From the NCBI GenBank assembly GCA_016713325.1, contig JADJPJ010000095.1, forward strand, positions 124,001 through 188,000: DNA of 64,000 bases. Direction: 5' to 3'. The notes under the pieces were generated by a model, which was not told the DNA's origin, did no database searches, and was given only the letters and a program-made list of their open reading frames with translations. Each line of letters starts with the position of its first letter. Positions within the stretch are counted from its first letter, which is position 1. This document shows positions 57,944-64,000 of the stretch, one piece after another. Position numbers and translations under genes: made by a program. The stretch comes from Candidatus Flexifilum affinis. GTDB lineage: Bacteria; Chloroflexota; Anaerolineae; Aggregatilineales; Phototrophicaceae.

Positions 57944-57990
57944 CGCGAGTGCGGCGGTCCGCACCGGGAGAAACGAGGACAGAAACACAC
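57944..57990 (+). promoter_or_regulatory. Leader RNA hairpin upstream of the cysteine-rich peptide
   Basis: GTGCGG-CGGT-CCGCAC forms a 6-bp tetraloop hairpin (about 57950-57965) in the 5' leader. GAGGA at 57975 could be a ribosome site for the leader peptide though 16 bases from its ATG. Confidence 0.4.
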
Positions 57991-57995
57991 CTATC

Positions 57996-58049
57996 ATGAT
58001 GGTCATCATCTGCGCGTGTTGTTGTTGTTGTCATTCGGGAGGCGCTTAG
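57996..58049 (+). CDS. Cysteine-rich leader peptide (attenuator) of cysK
   Basis: A 17-codon frame reads MMVIICACCCCCHSGGA then TAG. Six of 17 residues are Cys, five in a row (TGT at 58017-58031). It lies between a good promoter and the cysK gene and ahead of an intrinsic terminator. By analogy with amino-acid biosynthetic leaders (trp, his) and Cys-rich upstream peptides known in actinobacteria, translation speed at the Cys run should report cysteinyl-tRNA supply. The ribosome site is weak, so translation is inferred. Confidence 0.65.
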   Translation: MMVIICACCCCCHSGGA

Positions 58050-58102
58050 CGCGACTTCGGACGGCGACGCACGCCTGCGTAGAAAATGCGGCGGCACACC
58101 CC

Positions 58103-58153
58103 AAGCGCGGAGCGCCTTCCCGGTTCAATACCGGAAGCGTTCCGCGCTTTTTT
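58103..58153 (+). terminator. Intrinsic terminator between leader peptide and cysK
   Basis: AAGCGCGGA (58103-58111) pairs with TCCGCGCTT (58141-58149), with an inner stem GCCTTCCCGG/CCGGAAGCG (one bulge) and a run of six T from 58148. It stands before a gene on the same strand, so it must be conditional. AGGCGCT at 58040-58046, at the end of the peptide frame, can pair with AGCGCCT at 58111-58117, inside the stem, as an antiterminator. Confidence 0.75.
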
Positions 58154-58235
58154 GTTTCCCGCAGGCGAGATCGAAGACTTCGCCCGGCGGCATTTCGAAA
58201 CCGAGATGAATGGCCAGTTGGCCGACAGAGGAACC

Positions 58236-59195
58236 ATGCTCTCACAGACGATACAAGCGCCCTATGCGAGTGACAGCATCACCGCCGGCCCTCTTGAAGC
58301 GCTGATCGGCAACACGCCGCTGGTCGGCTTCCGGCGCATCACCGCCCACCTGCCCGAGACGGTTCAGGTGCTGGCCAAAGCCGAGTGGACCAACCCCGGC
58401 GGCAGCGTCAAGGACCGGGCGGCGGCCAACATCCTGCGTGAGGCCGAGGCCGACGGGCGGCTGGGCCCCGGCAAGATCATCCTCGACAGCACCAGCGGCA
58501 ACACCGGCATCGCCTATGCCATGCTCGGCGCGGCCAAGGGCTACCGGGTCAAGCTGTTCGTGCCAGGCAACGCCAGCCCGGAGCGGATCGCCATCCTGCG
58601 AGCCTATGGCGCGGACGTCGAACTGACCGACCCGCTCGAAGGCTCGGATGGGGCGATCCTGGCCGTGCGCGAACGGGCCGCCGCCGAACCGGACCGCTAT
58701 TTCTACGCCGACCAGTACAACAACCCGGCCAACTGGCGCGCCCACTACCAGACGACCGGCGTCGAGATCTGGGAGCAGACCGAGGGGGCGGTGACGCACT
58801 TCGTCGCCGGCCTGGGCACGACCGGCACGCTGACCGGCACCGGGCGGCGGCTGAAGGACTACAGCCCGGACGTAGAGATCGTGGCGCTTCAGCCGGAGGG
58901 ACCGTTCCACGGGCTGGAGGGGCTCAAGCACCTGCCGACGGCCATCCGTCCCGGCATCTACGACGACGCGCTGCCCGACCGCCAGATCGGCATCAGCACC
59001 GAGGCGACGCACACCATGGCGCGGCGTCTGGCCCGCGAAGAAGGCTACCTGGTCGGCATCAGCGCGGCGGCGGCCATGGTCGGGTCGCTCAAGGTGGCGG
59101 AAGAGCTGGCGGCGGCCGGTCAGCCGGGCGTGGTGGTGACTCTGTTCCCGGATAACGCCTACAAGTACCTGAGCGATCGGCTGTGGCGAGAGTAG
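58236..59195 (+). CDS. cysK: Cysteine synthase (O-acetylserine sulfhydrylase)
   Basis: It has 319 residues. The ATG at 58236 (MLSQTIQAPYASD) has AGAGGA just upstream; earlier in-frame starts lack support. The PLP Lys59 is in WTNPGGSVKDRAAAN. Other motifs: ILDSTSGNTGIAYAMLGAAK, the substrate loop, AGLGTTGTLTGTGRRLKD, and GISAAAAMVGSLKVAEEL with DNAYKYLSDRLW. It makes cysteine from O-acetylserine and sulfide; CysM-type is possible. Regulation probably by the attenuator upstream and, perhaps, the operator palindrome. No other gene follows on this strand for 2 kb. Confidence 0.92.
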   Translation: MLSQTIQAPYASDSITAGPLEALIGNTPLVGFRRITAHLPETVQVLAKAEWTNPGGSVKDRAAANILREAEADGRLGPGKIILDSTSGNTGIAYAMLGAAKGYRVKLFVPGNASPERIAILRAYGADVELTDPLEGSDGAILAVRERAAAEPDRYFYADQYNNPANWRAHYQTTGVEIWEQTEGAVTHFVAGLGTTGTLTGTGRRLKDYSPDVEIVALQPEGPFHGLEGLKHLPTAIRPGIYDDALPDRQIGISTEATHTMARRLAREEGYLVGISAAAAMVGSLKVAEELAAAGQPGVVVTLFPDNAYKYLSDRLWRE

Positions 59196-59439
59196 GAAAC
59201 GCGTCAGGAAAAGGCGCTGTCAGAGCATATTTGTGGGTATTTTTTGGGCGGACCCGTATAGGCTTGTCCGATGAGTCATCCTTGCTTGCCGACGATCACC
59301 TTCATCTGGCGTCCCAACCCTCCTTAGTCCCTCCCCCACTGCGTAGGGAGGAAAACGCCCCTGCGGGGGGGGGGGGTGGGGCCCCGCGCTCCGTGTGTCC
59401 GCTCCTACGCCCTGATGTCGCCACTTGATTGACCAAACC
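59196..59439. repeat. Intergenic CCCTCC palindrome and G12 run
   Basis: CCCTCCTTAGTCCCTCCCCC and GTAGGGAGG near 59328-59351 form a weak palindrome of the dispersed family. A run of 12 G lies at 59365-59376. No gene. Confidence 0.4.
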
Positions 59440-60555
59440 CTACGTCGGGTGACACGTCGCGCGTCCGCCACGGATTTGTTTCGCGAACCTACTTCTAATC
59501 GTCATCATCGTCGTCTCGCCGCCGCTGTTACCCCGGCCTCCCGGCCCCGGATTGCCTGAACTTCCTGGATTCGCGCCGCCCTGGCAGCGGCGTCGCCAGC
59601 CGGTCGCGGGCGCCCAGGCGGGGGGCGAATTGCTGCAATCCCCGGGATCGCGCCAGACAGCGCCATCGGTCGGATTGAGGTTGACATCTTCATCGATGAT
59701 CACCACCCGAACGGCCGTGACGGCGCTGTCTCCGGCGTCATAATTCCCCTCGACGCGCAGGAGATCGCCTACCTGAACGGCGTTCAGCGCCGGGTCCGTC
59801 GGATCGAGCACAATCGTCAAATCGAAGATGGTGAGGGTATTCTCCTCAATCGCCTGGATGGGGCCTTCAACAATGAGGGTGATAGGGAGTGTCGTTTCGA
59901 GCGGCAGTACCGTCACGATCATCTCCGTCACGCGCGTCGGCGTCATGGACGGGAGGGCCGGCGCTGTGGTGGCCTGAACGGTTGGCTGCGCGGTCGGGGG
60001 GGCGGTCAGCTGAATAGTGGCTTGCACGGTCGGGAGGACAGTCGGCTGCGCGGTGGCCTGAACGGTGGCCTGAACGGTGGCCTGAACGGTTGGCGGCACG
60101 GTGACTTGCACGGTCGGGGGGACAGTCGATGGTACAGTGGCCTGGGCGGTGACCTGAATGGCTGGCGGCGACGGAGGCGCGCCGGTGCTCGTTGGCGCAG
60201 CCGTCGACAGTGGTGCATCGGTCGTCGCCAGCAGCGCAGGCGACGCTTCATTCAATCGCGCCGCGATCTGCGCCGACAGCAAGGCGCCGGCGACGAACAC
60301 GATCAGCATCGCCGCAACGGATGCCATCCTGAAGGAGAGTCGTCTGACGAGAGGTATCGGCGCGTTCTGAGGCACGGCCGCCAGCATCGTGCTGCGAATC
60401 CGCGCGGAGGCCTCCGGCGACAACGACGGGTGAGGCGCTTTTCTCAGCCGTTCGGCCGCTTGGACCAGTGGGTCGTCGGGTGCGCCAGCCGAGCCGCTTG
60501 GCTGCGATGCCAGCCGATCCAGTTCATCGGCGAGCGAATTGGGATCGTGGTTCAT
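59440..60555 (-). CDS. Anti-sigma-like membrane protein with DUF5666-like domain and hexa-Asp tail
   Basis: As written it runs to 59440, but one missing base near 59518 changes the end. The corrected end is NSGG then six Asp and a stop at 59495. The N-terminus (about 85 residues) is helical with SPEASARIRSTMLAAVPQNA, typical of anti-sigma zinc-less heads. One membrane helix (MASVAAMLIVFVAGALLSAQ) precedes a Pro/Thr/Gln-Ala linker of about 80 residues with repeats of ATVQ. The outside domain has LIVEGPIQAIEENTLTIFDL and VQVGDLLRVEGNYD, DUF5666-like, then WAPATGWRRRC. Its ATG overlaps the sigma gene stop (ATGA), so it probably holds that sigma factor. Confidence 0.8.
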   Translation of the reverse strand: MNHDPNSLADELDRLASQPSGSAGAPDDPLVQAAERLRKAPHPSLSPEASARIRSTMLAAVPQNAPIPLVRRLSFRMASVAAMLIVFVAGALLSAQIAARLNEASPALLATTDAPLSTAAPTSTGAPPSPPAIQVTAQATVPSTVPPTVQVTVPPTVQATVQATVQATAQPTVLPTVQATIQLTAPPTAQPTVQATTAPALPSMTPTRVTEMIVTVLPLETTLPITLIVEGPIQAIEENTLTIFDLTIVLDPTDPALNAVQVGDLLRVEGNYDAGDSAVTAVRVVIIDEDVNLNPTDGAVWRDPGDCSNSPPAWAPATGWRRRCQGGANPGSSGNPGPGGRGNSGGETTMMTIRSRFAKQIRGGRATCHPT

Positions 60556-61121
60556 GACCGACCCCCACGAATGTAATGGCGCACTTTGGCTTCGGAACCC
60601 AGCACCGCAGCCAGATGCTTGAGCGCGCGATGCTGCAAGGCTTTGATGCCTGCATATGTTTTTTGCATGATTTCGGCGGCTTCTTGATGGCTTTTGTTTT
60701 CGACAAAGCGCAAAATCAGAATAGTCTGTTCATCGACAGAGAGCTGATGCAGGGCGTTACGCAGCGCCTCCAACTCCTGTCGATGCTGTACACTCTCTTC
60801 CGGTCGGGTGCTGGTGTCGGTCAGGTTCTCGCTGAGTTCGCCTTCGGGACGGCGGCGCTGACGACGGTGAAAATCAACCACCCGCGCATTGGCGATCCGA
60901 TACAACCACGCTTGAAAGGGCGCACCCGTGTAGCGGTAACGCGGCAGTCCCTCGACCATCTTGACAAAGACTTCTGCGGTCAAATCTTCGGCGTCGCGCC
61001 GGCTGGAGACCCGATAGTAGGTATAGCGAAAAATGTCCCCCACAAAATGCTCGTAGAGGGCTTGAACCGCCGTCATATCCCCTCGCTGGGCCTGCTGCAC
61101 CCACAAGTCGACGTTGTCCAT
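60552..61121 (-). CDS. ECF-type RNA polymerase sigma factor
   Basis: It has 189 residues from the ATG at 61121 (MDNVDLWVQQ). Region 2 has FRYTYYRVSSRRDAEDLTAE and VFVKMVEGLPRYRYTGAPFQ; region 4 has LSVDEQTILILRFVENKSHQ and EIMQKTYAGIKALQHRALKH. It directs RNA polymerase to a stress regulon. Co-translation with the membrane anti-sigma downstream implies release on an envelope signal. The region between it and the divergent PASTA gene (61122-61241) holds TATAGT at 61198-61203. Confidence 0.9.
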   Translation of the reverse strand: MDNVDLWVQQAQRGDMTAVQALYEHFVGDIFRYTYYRVSSRRDAEDLTAEVFVKMVEGLPRYRYTGAPFQAWLYRIANARVVDFHRRQRRRPEGELSENLTDTSTRPEESVQHRQELEALRNALHQLSVDEQTILILRFVENKSHQEAAEIMQKTYAGIKALQHRALKHLAAVLGSEAKVRHYIRGGRS

Positions 61122-61241
61122 CAGCGACAATCCATCAGCGATAGTCCATCGGCGCCACACCTCATCCTATTATGTGACATCTGCCAGACACGATCGGTAT
61201 AGTCAGTACGGATAATGGTCGTCAAAGAATAAAGGTGCAGG

Positions 61242-62371
61242 ATGCACATTCACCAGCAACGGCTCCTTAAGCGACGGCTCTTCAAACGACAGCTGCTCAG
61301 CCTGATTGCCGCGGTCTTCTTGTTGCTCGCCTCATTCCCTGCTTCATTGCAGGGCGAAAACAGCAGTGTTCCGAATGTGGTCGGGATGAATATCCCGCAG
61401 GCCACGGCCGAGCTGAATCGGGTGGGTCTGGGGCTTGGCAGCCAGATCAGCGAGGCCTGGACGGAATCAAGCGGCCTCCCCCAGAACACCATCAGCAGTC
61501 AGTCGATCGCCGCCGGACAGGCGTTGAATCCCGGCATGCTGGTGGATGTCGTCGTGCTGCGCGCTCCCAACACGATCCTGAGCTACGACGACAACGACCT
61601 GACCCTCATCAACACCACCGGCGCCGATCTCAACCTGAATGGTCTGATTTTCGGCGTGGCCGAAGGGACGGTTCCCGCCGCTTTCGCCGCTACGCGCTGG
61701 GCCGGCGCTCTTTCGGCGGGCGGCTGCGGGCAGATCTGGTCGGTGCTTCGCTCGGTGCCCAAAGATGTCGAGGGCTGCGGGCGAATCAATGCCTGGTTGA
61801 CCACCAATAACGCCGCCGAGCATTTCTGGACCGCCCTGAACGGCGTGAGCCGCTTCAAAATCGTTCAGAACGGCGTCGAGCGCGGCAGTTGTCCCGTTGC
61901 GCCGGCAGGAACGCAGCCGCTGCGCTGCGAACTGTACCTGCCGGCGAACGCCAGCGAAGGCATCACCCCCTACATCTACTTCGCCTACACTCCCGAACGG
62001 TTCATCATCCACAATCGTTCTCAGGATCAGTTCATGCCGTTGGCCGGCACCCCCTCTACAGCACCAATCCCAACCTGTCCTCACCTGGGCAGTCGCTGAA
62101 TCCCGGCGATCCAGGGCTCTACCGGCTCCTCAACCCGGTTGCGACCGTCACCCAACTCGCGCCGAATCAATGTGTCCTGTTCACCAACAGCTCAAACCCG
62201 GAGTCGCTCGAAACCCCGGAACCCTGTGAGGTCATTGCCCGCCTGGACATCGACCCCAATCTCACCTTCTGGGCGGTGAATTTCGAGCTCGACAGCGCAG
62301 CCGATGGTCGACGCCGCACCTGCGCCGGGGCGACCGCCGGACGCCTGACGATCTGCGTGATGCCGCGCTAG
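61242..62371 (+). CDS. Secreted PASTA-domain protein (frameshifted)
   Basis: About 376 residues after repairing one shift at the C run near 62050. Signal segment FKRQLLSLIAAVFLLLASFP. One PASTA domain (VPNVVGMNIPQATAELNRVG through PGMLVDVVVLR). The next ~90 residues resemble lamin-tail-like beta domains (LSYDDNDLTLINTTGADLNL), with Cys in GGCGQIW and EGCGR. A second similar unit (SSPGQSLNPGDPGLYRLLNP) is near the end. PASTA domains elsewhere sense muropeptides. It is divergent from the sigma/anti-sigma pair and may be its target; that is inference. Confidence 0.7.
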
Positions 62372-62411
62372 ATTCTAATCCTGTCAGGCTTCGCCCGGCG
62401 CACGACGAGGC

Positions 62412-63833
62412 TCACGAGGCTTCCTCTGCGGTGAGCGGCTCGTGCAGGGGCCGAATCCAGGCCGCGGGCAACAGCGTGCGCGGCTGCTGCGCGAGATCGA
62501 CGTTGAAGTCGATGAGCGGCTGGCTTCGGCGTCCATTGAGCGAAATCATGCTCCAGACCCGGACTTCAATCCGGTCGTGTCCCTGTCGTCGCAGCTCCTC
62601 GGCCAGAAAGTGACTGAACTGCAAAATCATATCAGGCTGCGTCACCATCTGGTCGACCTGCCGCTCGGTCAGATAATCGAGGGGTTGAATCTCCCAGGTG
62701 ACACCGCTCTGCGGATTGGTCACGAAGAACTGCGCAAAGCCTCGTTTGTCGCGCAGCCTCATATGCCACGAAAACAGATGCCCTTCTTCCGTCCAGTTCA
62801 CATCTCCCGGATAGAGAAAGTGGCGCAGCGGCAGCAGGATCTGAACGGCAGCGTACACGCCCAGCGCCGCAAGGATGAGGCGACGGCGGGGTGACAGCGG
62901 CATCTCGGACCCCGCACGCCGGGCCACAGGGGGGAGGCGCAGCACCCGTCGCGGCCAATCGGAGGGCAGGAACAGCAGATTGGCGGCGATCATGAACCAG
63001 GGGAAGATGCCGATGTTGAACAACTGGCTGTTGGTCAGGTGAAACACCAGGCCGATCAGCATTGCCACCAGACGCGTCGGACGCCACAGCAGCAGCGGGA
63101 CGATCAGCAGATCCAGCAGCAATCCGCCGTAGCTGAACAGATAGACCATCCACTCCTCGGTGAATAGCGCGCCGATGATCGGGAAGTCGGTGCGTTCCGC
63201 CAGCCAGAGGCGCATCGGCTCACCACGCAGCCAGTCGCCGTTCAGCTTTGCAATGCCTCCGAAGACATAGACGATCGCGATCTGTGCCCGCAGTATCCCG
63301 AGCGTCCAGGCCGGCGCCGTCTGAGCCCGCAGCGCGGGTCGCCGCCAGGCGTCCAGGGACCAGGCGCGGTGCGCCGGCGCCCAGATGAGCAGGAAGCTGA
63401 TCAGCGAAATCAGGTAAAAATGGTTGAGATACTGCGCCTGATCGAGCAGAAAGATGTACGTGAAGCCGAGGAAGAACAGGGCCGCGCTCGCGCGATACCA
63501 GAGTCCCAGCGCGATGCAGATCGCCAGCGCGCCGAGTACCATGAAGTGCAGGACCATGCCGCCGTCTGGCCAGGGACGAACCCAGTCAAAACCAGGGTAG
63601 GTGAAGAAGAAGCGCGGCTCGACGTAGTACCGCTCAATCCGCCCCAGGTCGACATAGCGCCACACCTCCCAGAGCATGATCGTCCCGAACAGGACGCGGA
63701 AGGCCGCCAGCGACGCGATGTCGACGGGCGCAAACAGGCGCGCATAGACCGTCTGCCGCGCGGCGGTCGGTGATGCGCCTTCGGAAGAGGTGAGATTCAC
63801 CTCACCTCTCCGATCTCCTACAGAAACAGCCAT
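62412..63833 (-). CDS. HTTM / vitamin K-dependent gamma-carboxylase-like membrane protein
   Basis: It has 473 residues from the ATG at 63833. It has multiple membrane helices: FRVLFGTIMLWEVWRYVDLG, MVLHFMVLGALAICIALGLW, and the family signature YVFGGIAKLNGDWLRGEPM with SLISFLLIWAPAHRAWSLDA. After the last helix (FNIGIFPWFMIAANLLFLPS) a C-terminal soluble domain (about 330-473) follows with FSWHMRLRDKRGFAQFFV. Members are related to gamma-glutamyl carboxylase; bacterial ones have unknown substrates. It is 18 bases downstream of a second anti-sigma-like gene. Confidence 0.88.
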   Translation of the reverse strand: MAVSVGDRRGEVNLTSSEGASPTAARQTVYARLFAPVDIASLAAFRVLFGTIMLWEVWRYVDLGRIERYYVEPRFFFTYPGFDWVRPWPDGGMVLHFMVLGALAICIALGLWYRASAALFFLGFTYIFLLDQAQYLNHFYLISLISFLLIWAPAHRAWSLDAWRRPALRAQTAPAWTLGILRAQIAIVYVFGGIAKLNGDWLRGEPMRLWLAERTDFPIIGALFTEEWMVYLFSYGGLLLDLLIVPLLLWRPTRLVAMLIGLVFHLTNSQLFNIGIFPWFMIAANLLFLPSDWPRRVLRLPPVARRAGSEMPLSPRRRLILAALGVYAAVQILLPLRHFLYPGDVNWTEEGHLFSWHMRLRDKRGFAQFFVTNPQSGVTWEIQPLDYLTERQVDQMVTQPDMILQFSHFLAEELRRQGHDRIEVRVWSMISLNGRRSQPLIDFNVDLAQQPRTLLPAAWIRPLHEPLTAEEAS

Positions 63834-63851
63834 TTTCACCCGACCGTCTGG

Positions 63852-64000
63852 CTAATCGTCATCGTCGTCGTCTCCGCCGCGACCGCCTCCACTGCCTCCA
63901 CCGGGCGGGATGATGATGACCGGTGGCTGCTCGCAGCGGCGACGCCAGCCGTTCGCGGGCGCCCAGGGCGGCGGCGGGTTTCCGCAGTTGCCCCCATCAT
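63852..64000 (-). CDS. C-terminus of a second DUF5666/hexa-Asp-tail protein, partial
   Basis: The frame runs off the right edge. The readable end has NPPPPWAPANGWRRRC, then PPVIIIPPGGGSGGGRGG and six Asp, then the stop at 63852. It matches the end of the protein at 59440-60555 (WAPATGWRRRC and six Asp after frame repair). The gene lies just upstream of the HTTM gene, so the sigma/anti-sigma-like unit appears to be duplicated around it. Confidence 0.7.
   Translation of the reverse strand, partial: DGGNCGNPPPPWAPANGWRRRCEQPPVIIIPPGGGSGGGRGGDDDDDD

Overview
This 64 kb, GC-rich window most probably comes from a Chloroflexota bacterium (Anaerolineae or a close relative), probably from a metagenome or long-read assembly. 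The evidence is indirect: large secreted repeat proteins with dockerin-like ends, FAS1/DUF4397, PASTA and PPC-domain exoproteins, kinase-AAA-TPR regulators, SpoVS beside dnaA, and many dispersed intergenic palindromes. No rRNA or convincing tRNA was seen. Several genes that must work in a living cell (dnaA, ppk) are split by one-base frameshifts, mostly at G or C runs. I read these as sequence errors and annotate the repaired spans.

Layout. 1-10.5 kb: end of a dockerin-bearing secreted protein; a leftward three-gene cassette (DUF350 membrane protein, glutathionylspermidine-synthase-like ATP-grasp ligase, and a small protein with a GGFGS tail); two tandem TPR/membrane paralogues; a PPC-domain protein; a DsbA-like thioredoxin; alanine dehydrogenase. 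10.8-17.7 kb: a giant secreted protein with 16 cysteine-paired repeats and a dockerin-like end, then a DUF4397/FAS1 protein. 17.9-23.5 kb: a phosphorelay of two PAS histidine kinases around a single-domain response regulator. 23.9-34.5 kb: S41 peptidase, cystathionine beta-synthase with DUF983, DinB protein, succinate-semialdehyde dehydrogenase, a UroD-family enzyme, a MITE-like element and polyphosphate kinase.

34.8-44.2 kb: subtilisin-like protease, DNA polymerase III delta-prime, PHP phosphoesterase, SpoVS, a candidate replication origin, dnaA, GNAT acetyltransferase, RdgB and a GH-A-like glycosidase pair. 44.3-53.8 kb: two secreted proteins sharing a C-terminal module, two transporters, inositol monophosphatase, and the cytochrome c maturation genes ccmAB and ccmCD, split by a repeat-rich insert. 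53.8-64 kb: a 1318-residue kinase-ATPase-TPR regulator, cysteine synthase behind a cysteine-rich leader peptide and intrinsic terminator, an ECF sigma/anti-sigma pair, a PASTA protein, an HTTM membrane protein, and the end of a second anti-sigma-like paralogue.

The strongest leads are: (1) the apparent cysteine attenuator ahead of cysK; (2) the DUF350/ATP-grasp/GGFGS cassette, which looks like a protein-tail modification system; (3) an origin with TTATCCCAA-type boxes beside a DnaA whose DNA-reading loop departs from the usual RDHTT; and (4) families of exported proteins sharing C-terminal modules, including two with hexa-aspartate tails.
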